Shown: positions 13,025 through 21,602, numbered from the stretch's first letter. The stretch: DNA of 24,150 nucleotides from Pseudomonadota bacterium (GCA_023457495.1 JAEWLQ010000056.1:1-24150); one strand, 5' to 3'. The notes: generated from the sequence alone by a model not told the origin. Made by a program: numbers and translations.

Positions 13025-16000
13025 TGACGACGCTCCCAGAAAGTTCTCGTGACGTCGCCAATGTCCGCGCACTTGTGCGTGGCGACGCCTTTCAGACAGA
13101 TCGTCCGGCCCTCGGTCTGTACGATCGAAGTTCCGGGCGCGATGCCGCCCTGCGCATCGGCGATATAACGGTCTGACGGATCATTCCTGTCTTCACCTTC
13201 CTCTCCCTCTGGCACTTCGCCGGTGGTCCAGCCGAAGGGCTTGGCGCTATCCAGGTATACCGCCCACGTGCGATTCAACGTCTTCGCGAGACAGGGGTTG
13301 TCGGGATCGGCTCCCGTCGGCGTGAAAGTGGGGAAGAAAATCACTCCGTTGACCGTCACGGACTCGGCCAGCACCTTCTCGCCACGCCAGGTCGTTCCAC
13401 TCTCGGCGAGGAGAATTTTCCAACCCAGGTCGCCGTCGACCACCGGGGTATTGATGTCCGTCGTCACATCCTCGAGAGCGCTGTCGGTGATCGGCGCCCA
13501 GGGCGACTGGTACGAGGTGTTGGTCCGACGATTGAAGGGCTGATAGTCACGCAGCGAATAGAAGCGATCGCGAATGACCGTGTCGAGCGGATGTCCGCGA
13601 TAACCCGAGCCGATGGCGATGTTGATGTACGGCGCCGAACCTCGCGGAGTCACCACGGACACATCGGGCGCGTAATAGAAGCGGCGTGCGTCCTGAGCGG
13701 TCGGCGAAGTCAGGTGCCCCGCGCCCAGCGTCGCGAACACGCCTCCCGAGACCAGGTTCGCCGGCGCCTGGCCGTGCCAGATGTCCATGCGCCAGATGCG
13801 TCCGCCCATGTCACCGAAATACATCCGGTCGGCGAAGCTGTCGCCGTCGAGGTCGAGGACCGTCAGATCGGCCGGGATGGAATTCGTCATGCTCGAGTGC
13901 CGCCAGTTGGCGCCGGAGCCGGACCCGCCAGCGCTCCACAGGAGATTTCCGGATTCCAGCTCGAGCATGTATACGCCCGTGCCGACGCCATCCGTTGTGT
14001 ACGTATAGTTCTCCTGCGAGGTGTCGTACCCGGCGCCGAAGATCACGACGAACTTCTGCGGATCCGTCTGTTGTGAGCTGTTGACGTTGACGCGGGTGAT
14101 GATCGGCGCCGACCAGGCCTGGCCCAGCAACGGCAGATCCGCCGCGGTCTTTCTCCAGAGCACGCGCGGCGCGGTGCGGCTGGTGATGTCGAGGGCGTAA
14201 TAAGCGGATCCGCCACGACCGAAACCGAATACCGCGTACATCTTGTCGCCCGGTTCGATCACGCCATCGTCGTCCAGGTCGTACTTGAAGATGCGCACGT
14301 CGCCATCGATGCCATACGAGCGATTGGGCACGACGAGGTCGTCCGCAAGGGAAGTGAGGCGCGTCATCATTTCAGGCGGCAGGAACGACCACAGCTCAGT
14401 GCCGGAATTCATGTCGAGGGCATGGAGCATTCCGTCGTTCGTGGTGACGAAGACCGCTCCCGTCGGAGAAGCTTCGGTGCCGCCGTAGATCGCAACGGCG
14501 GGACGCGAATGCATCGGATCACCCATCACCTTGCGGGTATCGGTGAAGTTTCCGTCGTTGTCATCGTCAAAGGCGTCCCGACCCAGTGTGTACTCGATGA
14601 CCTCCGCGCGGCGCTCGGCGGTAGCATCCGCCGGGAGCCCGATCGCCGAGTTGGTGATGGCGGTATTGGCGACATTGAACGCTGTCGGATCGCTTACGCC
14701 CGCATACGTATAGACCGTGCGTGCGTCCCATGCCGGCAGCTGCAGGGCCGCGCCACCCAGATCGACTTTCGGACCGTCCGGGCTGCCCGAATCGTTGAAC
14801 AGGTCACTGGTCCCGTCGGCGAAAAAGCCGGTATTCGGGTCGACCGCAGGTTGGGTGCCGCGGCCACGAATCTCGCCTTCGACCAGCTGGTACTTCTTCA
14901 CGTTGCCCGGCCAGTGCACGCGGTTCTTGGGTGCGAACACGGAGACATACAACGAATTCAAGGTGCGCGTGCGGTTGAACGCGTTGACCGCCACCGTCGG
15001 CGAAACGAAGGTGGTGTCCGCATCGGCCGCGACGTCGGCGAAAATTTCTTCGAGCGCCGCCGTGAGGCCCGCCGCGTCGTTCTGCGTATAGGCCCTGCCG
15101 CCGCCGGCACGGGCGATGTTGTCCAGGTAGGTCTTGCTGGCCGCGATGTCGTCACCGAAGCCGACGACGTATGTCTTCACGCTCTGCCGTCCGAGCACCG
15201 ACGAACGCATGTCGTGGTTGAACATGTAACCAGCCAGGTTGACCATGCAGCGGCCGTCCGCGGGTTCGCTGCTCGCGTCACCGCCGGGGCCCTCCGCCGG
15301 ACAGCTCGCGCCGCCACCGCCATCGGCTACGGACACGAATCCGTCGGTGGCGAAGTTCGGCAACGCCTCGATGGCCGCGCTCGCGCTCTCGTCATTGGTG
15401 GGCAAGCCGTCCGTCAAATAGACGATGAATGTCTTCTGACAGCTGTACAGCATAGGGCTCGCATACGTGTTCGAGCCGGCACTGTTCCCGGTGCGCGATC
15501 CTGGGACGCTGGGGAACGAACCGCCGGAATCGGGGTACAGCCGGGACGAGTTGCCGAACGTCACCGCACCGCCACTCAGGTACTGGTGCGCCTCGTAGAA
15601 GGTCTCGGACAGCGGCGTGTATCCGCCGGGTTCCCAGCTATTGATCTGGTCGATCATCGCTTGGCGGGTCGTGGCCGTCAGCTCGGAAATCGGGTACGTG
15701 ACCATGCCGCCCTGCGCCACGGAATCGGAGTTTCCAGTCGAGTTATAGCTGTAGCGCATGAGACCGAGATTCACGCCGTCGAGATCGGTGATCAGGCTCC
15801 GCGCGACTTCCTTGACGATCTGCAAACGCGTCTTGATCGTTCCCGATCCACCGCCCCGGTACCAGTTGATGTAGTTGGCGCTGTAAAAGGCCGCGCGGGA
15901 TCTGTCTCTCCAGCTGACCTGGTTGCTCGAACGGGAGTCGCCCCAGCGGTTGGATGCACTGCCACCGCCATTGCGGGCGTACTTTGCGCTGCCACCATCC

Positions 16001-16482
16001 ACCGCATTCGCGGCCGCGTCGCCGTGTACGCCCGTGTCGGGCTCGCATTCCACCTTGCGGCTGTCGACCCCGGCGGCAAGGTCAGTCCAGGCGGTTCCGT
16101 CGCTCCTGATCTGCGCCACGCGTCCATACCACCAGCCGTTCGCCTGCATGCCCGCGTAAGAAGCGGCGCAGCGGTTGGCGGTTACCAGGATCTTCTGGGT
16201 GGTGGTGCAGTTGGGCGGCGTCGAATTGTTGGAAGTGTCCCAGTACACGTAGTTGGCGTCACAGCTTCCGGCATACGTCTGCGTCGGATCGTAGGTGATG
16301 ACCTCGCTGTCCATGCTGCCGGACGTGTCGACGATGAACAGGACGTTCGCACGGACGCCCGATCCGGTCGTGAACGTCGAGCTCAGGAAGACTTCGGAAT
16401 CGTCCGCCAGGGCAGGTGGCGCGCCCAAAACCGACGCGATGCCGGCAAGGGTGCAGAGAATCCGCGAAAGGGGAGATTTCAT
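13021..16482 (-). CDS. pilY1: Type IV pilus tip adhesin and assembly factor PilY1
   Basis: The 1153-aa exported protein starts with a signal peptide (LSRILCTLAGIASVLGAPPALA) after AGAGGAA. A von Willebrand A domain follows with the metal-ion adhesion motif DTSGS (residues 52-56) and runs to roughly residue 490. The C-terminal part, from about 500 on, resembles the PilY1 beta-propeller. It carries acidic calcium-type loops: DDDNDGNFTD (about 635-645), DLDDDGVIEPGD (about 734-745) and DLDGDSFADR (about 873-883). PilY1 sits at the pilus tip with the minor pilins, promotes extension, and serves in adhesion and surface sensing; calcium binding controls retraction in Pseudomonas. The gene lies 14 bp after a small exported protein and overlaps the pilE-like gene by 4 bases. 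Length matches the family (about 1000-1200 aa). Confidence 0.94.
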   Translation of the reverse strand: MKSPLSRILCTLAGIASVLGAPPALADDSEVFLSSTFTTGSGVRANVLFIVDTSGSMDSEVITYDPTQTYAGSCDANYVYWDTSNNSTPPNCTTTQKILVTANRCAASYAGMQANGWWYGRVAQIRSDGTAWTDLAAGVDSRKVECEPDTGVHGDAAANAVDGGSAKYARNGGGSASNRWGDSRSSNQVSWRDRSRAAFYSANYINWYRGGGSGTIKTRLQIVKEVARSLITDLDGVNLGLMRYSYNSTGNSDSVAQGGMVTYPISELTATTRQAMIDQINSWEPGGYTPLSETFYEAHQYLSGGAVTFGNSSRLYPDSGGSFPSVPGSRTGNSAGSNTYASPMLYSCQKTFIVYLTDGLPTNDESASAAIEALPNFATDGFVSVADGGGGASCPAEGPGGDASSEPADGRCMVNLAGYMFNHDMRSSVLGRQSVKTYVVGFGDDIAASKTYLDNIARAGGGRAYTQNDAAGLTAALEEIFADVAADADTTFVSPTVAVNAFNRTRTLNSLYVSVFAPKNRVHWPGNVKKYQLVEGEIRGRGTQPAVDPNTGFFADGTSDLFNDSGSPDGPKVDLGGAALQLPAWDARTVYTYAGVSDPTAFNVANTAITNSAIGLPADATAERRAEVIEYTLGRDAFDDDNDGNFTDTRKVMGDPMHSRPAVAIYGGTEASPTGAVFVTTNDGMLHALDMNSGTELWSFLPPEMMTRLTSLADDLVVPNRSYGIDGDVRIFKYDLDDDGVIEPGDKMYAVFGFGRGGSAYYALDITSRTAPRVLWRKTAADLPLLGQAWSAPIITRVNVNSSQQTDPQKFVVIFGAGYDTSQENYTYTTDGVGTGVYMLELESGNLLWSAGGSGSGANWRHSSMTNSIPADLTVLDLDGDSFADRMYFGDMGGRIWRMDIWHGQAPANLVSGGVFATLGAGHLTSPTAQDARRFYYAPDVSVVTPRGSAPYINIAIGSGYRGHPLDTVIRDRFYSLRDYQPFNRRTNTSYQSPWAPITDSALEDVTTDINTPVVDGDLGWKILLAESGTTWRGEKVLAESVTVNGVIFFPTFTPTGADPDNPCLAKTLNRTWAVYLDSAKPFGWTTGEVPEGEEGEDRNDPSDRYIADAQGGIAPGTSIVQTEGRTICLKGVATHKCADIGDVTRTFWERRQ

Positions 16483-16496
16483 GGTCGTTCCTCTAA

Positions 16497-16847
16497 CTAT
16501 TTCGCGCGTTTCGGCTGCCAGACGACGAGCCGCGACAGCTCGAGCGTGCCTTTGCGCTGCATGACGGAGACGCCCGCATCCTGATTGGCGTCGAGATACT
16601 TGGTGAGTTCAGCCAGCGTGACCGGTTGATCGCCGATCTCGTACCGGGTCGCGGCGGTGGCGCGCAGGCGAATCGGCTTGCAGGTGGGGCATCCCTGCAC
16701 GGTGAGTTCGCCGGTATTCGAAGTCGGCAGGCGCACGTCGCTGGCGGTCGCCTCGAATCCCATTTCGAGCACGCGCGATTGGGCCACGGCGGCTTGGGCG
16801 CCGGCCAGAAACAGCGCGGCGGCGACGAGGATTTGAAGTCTTTTCAT
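16497..16847 (-). CDS. Small exported CxxC protein of unknown function in the minor pilin operon
   Basis: I do not recognise this 116-aa protein. ATG at 16845-16847 is preceded by GGAGA and starts a clear Sec signal peptide (MKRLQILVAAALFLAGAQA), leaving about 93 mature residues. The mature part is predicted mostly beta at first, then has a cysteine pair in GCPTCK (Cys53, Cys56), a segment VTLAELTKYLDANQD that looks helical, and a basic end (QPKRAK). There is no prepilin motif and no lipobox. It stands 20 bp after pilX and 14 bp before pilY1, so it is almost certainly cotranscribed. I infer a periplasmic helper or partner of PilY1 or the minor pilins. The longer frame starting at 16940 is rejected because its extra residues overlap pilX and precede the signal peptide. 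Confidence 0.78.
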   Translation of the reverse strand: MKRLQILVAAALFLAGAQAAVAQSRVLEMGFEATASDVRLPTSNTGELTVQGCPTCKPIRLRATAATRYEIGDQPVTLAELTKYLDANQDAGVSVMQRKGTLELSRLVVWQPKRAK

Positions 16848-16867
16848 GTTGGGTCTCCGCAAACGAA

Positions 16868-17407
16868 TCAGGGGGTCGCACCGAGGCCATCTTCGGGCAG
16901 CGCCACGACGGGCGCGGTGCCCGACACGATGGCTCCCCACGAGGTGCCGGCGCCGATGCTCGCCACGAGGAAGGCGCCGGCGGTATGTACCGATTCCGAG
17001 TTGCGCATCGAGCGGCCGACGCTTTCGATCGAGTAATGGAACCCGACGAATTCGGCCGCGGAGAAGCGGCTGAGCATCGTGCCCTCGCCACGATAGATAG
17101 TCGTCGTCGCGTAGGTGTCGGCCGCAGTGCCGGTGGCGGCGTTCTCCGGCGAATTCTCCACCGCCACGGCGTTTCGAACGTCCGGCGTGGAACTCGTGGT
17201 GGCGTCATTGCGCAATGTCTGGATGCGCGCTTCCAGGCCGGTTTCGGCCGCATTGAATGCGCGCAGCCGCAGCTGTTCGCTGGTGGCGCCCGCGAGCTCG
17301 GTGTTCGCGATGTTCATGCCGACGACGGCGAGCAGCGTGATGACCACCAGCAGGGTGATGCCCACGATCAGGGCTGCGCCTCGTTGTCTGGAACGACTGA
17401 ACTGCAT
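16868..17407 (-). CDS. pilX: Type IV pilus minor pilin PilX
   Basis: ATG at 17405-17407 follows AAGGGA and starts 10 bp after the pilW stop. The 179-aa protein begins RSRQRGAALIVGITLLVVIT, the standard PilX N terminus, and continues with NTELAGATSEQLRLRAFNAAETGLEA, the conserved stretch of this family. The hydrophobic helix lacks the Glu that other pilins carry at mature position 5, which fits a GspK-like subunit at the tip. The rest of the protein is poorly conserved in the family. Together with FimT, PilV, PilW, PilE and PilY1 it should form the priming complex for pilus assembly in the inner membrane. An open frame extending up to 17554 was rejected since it reads through pilW. Confidence 0.88.
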   Translation of the reverse strand: MQFSRSRQRGAALIVGITLLVVITLLAVVGMNIANTELAGATSEQLRLRAFNAAETGLEARIQTLRNDATTSSTPDVRNAVAVENSPENAATGTAADTYATTTIYRGEGTMLSRFSAAEFVGFHYSIESVGRSMRNSESVHTAGAFLVASIGAGTSWGAIVSGTAPVVALPEDGLGATP

Positions 17408-17417
17408 TGCGGATCCC

Positions 17418-18491
17418 TTACTGCTGCCGCGAGTTGCGGAGGTAGACCGTGCGTGACATGAGCACGCGGCGGAAATTGTCATTCGGCGTGAAGTCGGTAT
17501 CGGCGTACTGATAACGCTTCGAGTCGACGAAACCCCGCTCCGGCTCGTCCGCACGTACGCGAATCCAGACGCGCACCGCCACGACCTGCCCCGAATCGAG
17601 CAGCGGATCGCCGGCGTTCACGTATTGCGCCGCGTAGCCGTTGACGAAATCGGCCAGGCCGTCGCCGCTGGGGTCGTCTGGTGCGCCATCGCCATCGACG
17701 TCATCGCCGGGATCGACGCCGAACTGGACCTGAAGGTCTTCGATTCCGCGGATCAATTCCTGATCCACGAACGTGGGCGAGCCGCCCGAGCTCGTGAGCA
17801 ACTTGGCACGCAACGCGGGCACACCAGGATGGCCATCCGCGTCCTGAGCGAGGTAGTAGGCGCGCACGACCATGTCACGGACTTCGCGCAATCCCGCCAC
17901 GGTCGCGTTCGGCGCGGTGTCGCTCACGAACATGCGGGTGCCCACCTGCGCGGAAAGTCGCTCGCTGTATACCTGGAGCTTCGACGCATCCGCGGTGACG
18001 CTGACCGGCGCAGTGCGGCGCACGATGAGCACGTCGGTATCCTCAACATGCCCGCCGCCTTCCGCGTCGCACTCGAGGTCGTAGTCGCCGTCGATGGCCG
18101 TGGCGGGGGCCAGCACGTCAAGGGCGAAATTGTCGCCGCAGACTCGCGCACTGGCCGGCAGTCCCGGCGCAGCGGCTGAAGTCATTCGCAACTGACTGGG
18201 CGGCGTCAATGCGCCCCCGTTGCTCCACATGACCGCGGTGGGATCCTGCGAAAAACCGAATACCCCGGCGAGTTGCAGGTCGGGTTCGAGCATCGCCAGC
18301 ACGAAACGGGCGTTCTCCTGGAGGCGCGCCTGTTGTTCGTTGACGTCGAAGGTGCGGCGCGTCTGCGATTGCAGCGTGACGGCGCCGATGATGAGGAAAC
18401 TGCCGATCGCGAGCGCGACCAGCAACTCCACCATGCTCAGTCCCGACTGTCCTGACAGATTGCGCGATGAGTTCAGCGTACGCATGGTCAT
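17418..18491 (-). CDS. pilW: Type IV pilus minor pilin PilW
   Basis: ATG at 18489-18491 overlaps the pilV stop by one base (TGATG), which indicates coupled translation; a second ATG lies two codons later. The 357-aa prepilin has the cleavage site QSG|LSMVELLVALAIG with Glu at mature position 5, then a long head domain. This contains RLQENARFVLAMLEPDLQLAG, a typical PilW stretch, and an Asp-rich segment (GVDPGDDVDGDGAPDDP, about residues 255-272) that resembles a calcium-binding loop. PilW is one of the larger minor pilins and bridges the other minor pilins and PilY1 in the tip complex. A start at 18725 is rejected because the added frame runs antisense-like through pilV. Confidence 0.9.
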   Translation of the reverse strand: MTMRTLNSSRNLSGQSGLSMVELLVALAIGSFLIIGAVTLQSQTRRTFDVNEQQARLQENARFVLAMLEPDLQLAGVFGFSQDPTAVMWSNGGALTPPSQLRMTSAAAPGLPASARVCGDNFALDVLAPATAIDGDYDLECDAEGGGHVEDTDVLIVRRTAPVSVTADASKLQVYSERLSAQVGTRMFVSDTAPNATVAGLREVRDMVVRAYYLAQDADGHPGVPALRAKLLTSSGGSPTFVDQELIRGIEDLQVQFGVDPGDDVDGDGAPDDPSGDGLADFVNGYAAQYVNAGDPLLDSGQVVAVRVWIRVRADEPERGFVDSKRYQYADTDFTPNDNFRRVLMSRTVYLRNSRQQ

Positions 18492-18991
18492 CAGGCCCTG
18501 TTCGCAATGTTCAAGGAAATCGAGTACGAAAAATCGATATCCGAATTGGCTTCGCGCCAGGTCACGGTGATCTGATAGTTGTCCGGCTGCGGAAAACTGC
18601 GATCGGTGACCACGACGGTTCCGGTGACGGCCTCGCCACCCGGCAACGTGTCGCGAAGATCGGTCAGCCAGCGCGAAAGATCGTCCTGGGCAAGCGCATC
18701 GGGATCGCATCGCGCCGTGCTGCAATCCTGCGTGGCTGGGGCGCTGCTGTAGCCGGCCGTGTCGTAAGCGGTGCCGGCGTCGCGATTCGCACGAATGCGA
18801 TCAGCGATGCTCGCCGCCAGTTCGACCGCATGCGTACGCACCTTGGCGGTCCGGCTCGCCTGCATGCTCGATAGATAGAGGCCGGCGATGCCGAGCATGC
18901 CGACGGTGATCACGACGAGCGCCACCAGCGACTCCACGATGGAGACGCCGCGCTGCCGCCCGACGCAAACAGGTCCAGAGCGTTTGTTCAT
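18491..18991 (-). CDS. pilV: Type IV pilus minor pilin PilV
   Basis: The 166-aa prepilin starts at ATG 18989-18991 with GAGAAAG upstream, 14 bp after the fimT stop. Its cleavage motif is RQRG|VSIVESLVALVVITVG, with Glu at mature position 5, and the helix continues as GIAGLYLSSMQASRTAKVRTHAVELAA split by a polar turn, as in other PilV proteins. A cysteine pair (DCSTARC) lies in the head domain. It ends with a strand-rich segment (NYQITVTWRE). It works with PilW, PilX and FimT in initiating pilus assembly. An upstream GTG or ATG frame to 19039 would only add residues overlapping fimT. Confidence 0.9.
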   Translation of the reverse strand: MNKRSGPVCVGRQRGVSIVESLVALVVITVGMLGIAGLYLSSMQASRTAKVRTHAVELAASIADRIRANRDAGTAYDTAGYSSAPATQDCSTARCDPDALAQDDLSRWLTDLRDTLPGGEAVTGTVVVTDRSFPQPDNYQITVTWREANSDIDFSYSISLNIANRA

Positions 18992-19005
18992 GGGCTTTCT
19001 CACAT

Positions 19006-19593
19006 TCACGGGCAGCTCACTCCGCCTGAGCCACCCCAATCGTCGATCTCGTCGACCCGCTTGACCACGGTACCGCGCCCGGTGGGCCCGACTTCGATGC
19101 CGCGTGCGACCGAAAAGGGATTGTCCGGAGTCCGCGGAGTGTTTCCGCGATCGTCACAGAAGAGCATGTGAGAGGTCGTGGGCAATCCAGCGACGAGACG
19201 CTTGAAGCCCGTGGACATGAACGAAATGCAATTGCTGTTCGTGAATGCCTCGACGTCGCTGTCGACGCGTCTGCCGGTTATCAGTTCTTCGCCGGCATCA
19301 CGCGCGCAGTCGCCGTTGGTGTCCTGGAAGACGATCCAGCCCGTGCCTCCGTCGCAAGTCGCGTCGGCCGCTTCCGGGGAGGCCGAGGGACACATCGACA
19401 CCGTGATCTGGCGGCGCAAAGCTTCTACGCGCGACGTCAGCACCAGGCCGAGGATGTCGTTGGCGGCAACCGTGAGGCGGTTGTTGCGCTGGTAATCGCG
19501 AAAAAAGGGTGCGCCGATGCCGAGGATTACGGCGGCGAGCGCCAGTACGACCATCAGCTCCGGCAAGGTGAAACCACGGGCGAACCTGTTCAT
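19006..19593 (-). CDS. fimT: Type IV pilus minor pilin FimT/GspH family
   Basis: First gene of the minor pilin operon, 195 aa. A very short leader (MNRFARG) precedes the mature N terminus FTLPELMVVLALAAVILGIG, with Phe at position 1 and Glu at position 5; Pro at position 4 is typical of this family. The conserved RNNRLTVAANDILGLVLTSR and the GWIVFQD segment match the GspH/FimT domain. A basic, glycine-rich C terminus follows (GRGTVVKRVDE). In some bacteria FimT of this type binds DNA and aids uptake during transformation; whether this one does is unknown. The ribosome site before ATG 19591-19593 is weak. The operon promoter should lie at 19594-19821. Confidence 0.88.
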   Translation of the reverse strand: MNRFARGFTLPELMVVLALAAVILGIGAPFFRDYQRNNRLTVAANDILGLVLTSRVEALRRQITVSMCPSASPEAADATCDGGTGWIVFQDTNGDCARDAGEELITGRRVDSDVEAFTNSNCISFMSTGFKRLVAGLPTTSHMLFCDDRGNTPRTPDNPFSVARGIEVGPTGRGTVVKRVDEIDDWGGSGGVSCP

Positions 19594-19821
19594 GGGCTGG
19601 AATGCTGGGGGAACTTGCTTGCCGCGTGGTGCCGCACCGACGAGTGGTTTGAAGGGACGGACGAGTGGCGGAGTTTCGTGATCCAGGTCTCAGTGCCCAC
19701 AGACATAATCGGCACACCCGGAATTCCGGCGGGCCGGATTGCAGAAAGCGTCCTTGCATTGCAGCGGCGGTCCACCCATATTTCGCGCGCGCCTCAAGGC
19801 GGATTTCCAGGGAGAACCCAC
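19594..19821. other. Divergent promoter region of the pilin operon and lemA
   Basis: The 228-bp gap must drive fimT on the minus strand and lemA on the plus strand. A perfect 12-bp palindrome, CCGGAATTCCGG, lies at 19718-19729 and may be an operator. I found no sigma-54 type GG-N10-GC element with good flanks for fimT and no convincing sigma-70 pair on the minus strand. Confidence 0.45.
19754..19782 (+). promoter_or_regulatory. Possible sigma-70 promoter of lemA
   Basis: TTGCAT (19754-19759), a 17-base spacer and CATATT (19777-19782) fit a weak housekeeping promoter. The transcript would start near 19789, leaving a leader of about 33 bases with the ribosome site AGGGAGAA at 19809-19816. Confidence 0.35.
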
Positions 19822-20406
19822 ATGGGTTGGATTCTGTTCGCGGTCGTCGTCGTCCTGATCTGGTTCGTCGTCTCGCTGTACAACCGGCTGGTGGCCGCAC
19901 GAAACGGCTACAAGAACGCGTTCGCGCAGATCGACGTGCAGCTCACGCGGCGCTACGACCTCATTCCGAATCTCGTCGAGACCGCCAAGGGATACATCAA
20001 GCACGAGCGCGAAACGCTCGAAGCGGTCATCAAGGCGCGCAACACCGCGATCAACGGCCTCAAGGCTGCCGCCGCGAACCCCGGTGACGCCGCGGCGATG
20101 ACCCAGCTCGCCGGCGCCGAAGGCGCGCTCGGCGCGACGCTCGGCCGCCTGTTCGCGCTGGCCGAGGCGTACCCGGATCTCAAGGCCAATCAGAACATGA
20201 TGCAGTTGTCCGAAGAGCTCACGTCGACGGAAAACAAGGTGGCGTTCGCGCGCCAGGCCTACAACGACTCCGTGATGAGCTACAACAACCAGGTCGAGAT
20301 GTTCCCCGGCAGCATCATCGCGGGGATGTTCAATTTCTCGCTCGCGCAGCTGCTCGAGATCGCGAAGCCCGAAGCGCGCGAGGCGCCGAAGGTTTCGTTC
20401 AGCTGA
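19822..20406 (+). CDS. lemA: LemA family membrane protein
   Basis: ATG at 19822 follows AGGGAGAA by 5-6 bases and gives 194 aa, the usual family length. One N-terminal transmembrane helix (ILFAVVVVLIWFVVSLY) is followed by the LemA signature: YNRLVAARNGYKNAFAQIDV, then QLTRRYDLIPNLVETAKGYI and KHERETLEAVIKARN. The rest is a long helical bundle with the conserved NNQVEMFPGSIIAG near the end. The topology is a short outside N terminus and a helical domain on the other side of the membrane. The function of bacterial LemA proteins is not settled; many are next to TPM-domain (YgcG-type) or peptidase genes, but neither is present here, so this copy stands alone. A much longer open frame from 19168 is not real, since it crosses fimT. 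Confidence 0.92.
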   Translation: MGWILFAVVVVLIWFVVSLYNRLVAARNGYKNAFAQIDVQLTRRYDLIPNLVETAKGYIKHERETLEAVIKARNTAINGLKAAAANPGDAAAMTQLAGAEGALGATLGRLFALAEAYPDLKANQNMMQLSEELTSTENKVAFARQAYNDSVMSYNNQVEMFPGSIIAGMFNFSLAQLLEIAKPEAREAPKVSFS

Positions 20407-20411
20407 TCTAG

Positions 20412-21602
20412 TTAGTCGCGGGAGGCCAGGAAGCGGCCGATCGCGGCGGCGAACGGCTCGATGTCGACCAGGAACGCGTCGTGGCCTTCGAGCGAGGCGA
20501 GCGGCACGAATTCGGTCGCCGTGCCCGCGGCCTCGAACGCATCCGCGAGGGCGCGCTGTTCATTGATCGTAAACAGGATGTCCGATTCCACGCCGATCAC
20601 GAGGGCGCGCTCGGCCGCCGCGCGCTGGAGCGCGGCCGCTGGCGTTCCGCCGTGCGCCGAAAGATCGAAGCGGTCCATGCCGCGCGACAGGTACAGGTAG
20701 CAGTTCGGATCGAACACCGAGACGAACTTGTCCGCTTGGGCGCTGAGGTAATCCTGCACCGCGAATTCCGATTTGAAATGCGCACGGCCCGGCGACAGCG
20801 CCTCGTAGCGACGATCGGAGGCGGGGCGGCGGCCGAAGCGGTGCTTCCATTCGGCGGCCGAGCGGTACGTGATGGTGCCGAGCTTGCGCGCCAGGCGCAT
20901 GCCGGTCACGGGACGCGTTTCACCCGAATACTGCCCGTCCTGCCAATCCGGATCCGTGAGAATCGCGTCCCGCTGTAATGAGCGCAGCGCGATGGCGAAT
21001 GGCATCGCGGCCGGGCTGCCGGAGATGCTGATGACGCGCCGGGCCACGCCGGCAAACTGGGTCGCGAAAGCGAGCACCACCATGCCGCCGAGCGATGCGC
21101 CGACGACGGCCGACAGGCGCTCGATGCCGAGGCTGCGAATGGTTTCGAATCCGCCCCGCGCGATGTCTTCGACCGAGAGGTCGGGAAAATCCAGGCGATA
21201 CGCCAGGCCCGTCGCCGGGTCGATGGAAGCCGGACCCGACGAGCCGAAGCAGCTGCCGAGCGAATTCACGCACACGACGAAATAGCGGTCGGTGTCGATG
21301 GCCTTGCCCGGTCCGACCATCTTTTCCCACCAGCCCGGAGACGGATCCGTGGGTGACGACGCCGCGTGCGCCGAGGGCGAAAGCCCCGTGAACAGCAGGA
21401 TGGCGTTGTCGCGCGCCGCGTTGAGCTGGCCCCAGGTTTCGTACGCGACCTGGCCGCCGCGCAGCTCCCCGCCACGCCAGAACGGGAACGGGTCGGGCAG
21501 CCGCGCGAATTTCGTGGCGGGTCCGATGCTCACGTCAGCGAGCCCGGGTGCGGCGGCCGCGCGCAATCCATACTCGAATTGTGGGCGCGGCGATCCGCTC
21601 AC
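20412..21602 (-). CDS. metX: MetX-family L-serine/L-homoserine O-acyltransferase (probably succinyl type)
   Basis: The 396-aa alpha/beta hydrolase transfers an acyl group from acyl-CoA to the hydroxyl of homoserine or serine. The catalytic triad is visible: Ser170 in VVGASLGGMV, Asp341 in GVESDILF and His374 in LEGHDAFLVD. The substrate loop reads GSCFGSSGPASIDPATG. The GTG start (21600-21602) overlaps the cysK stop as GTGA, so the two proteins are made together. MetX homologues of Xanthomonas and relatives have been shown to act as serine O-succinyltransferases that feed cysteine synthesis; pairing with cysK supports that reading here, but homoserine activity (methionine synthesis) remains possible. 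Five bases separate it from the convergent lemA, with no terminator visible. Confidence 0.88.
   Translation of the reverse strand: MSGSPRPQFEYGLRAAAAPGLADVSIGPATKFARLPDPFPFWRGGELRGGQVAYETWGQLNAARDNAILLFTGLSPSAHAASSPTDPSPGWWEKMVGPGKAIDTDRYFVVCVNSLGSCFGSSGPASIDPATGLAYRLDFPDLSVEDIARGGFETIRSLGIERLSAVVGASLGGMVVLAFATQFAGVARRVISISGSPAAMPFAIALRSLQRDAILTDPDWQDGQYSGETRPVTGMRLARKLGTITYRSAAEWKHRFGRRPASDRRYEALSPGRAHFKSEFAVQDYLSAQADKFVSVFDPNCYLYLSRGMDRFDLSAHGGTPAAALQRAAAERALVIGVESDILFTINEQRALADAFEAAGTATEFVPLASLEGHDAFLVDIEPFAAAIGRFLASRD

Noticed and set aside
14422..16584. 720-codon open frame on the plus strand, opposite pilY1
   Set aside because: Shadow of the pilY1 codon pattern; arginine- and valine-rich with no domain, no ribosome site and no conserved motif.
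19168..19821. Long N-terminal extension of LemA
   Set aside because: It would run antisense through fimT; the ATG at 19822 has a ribosome site and begins with the family's membrane helix.
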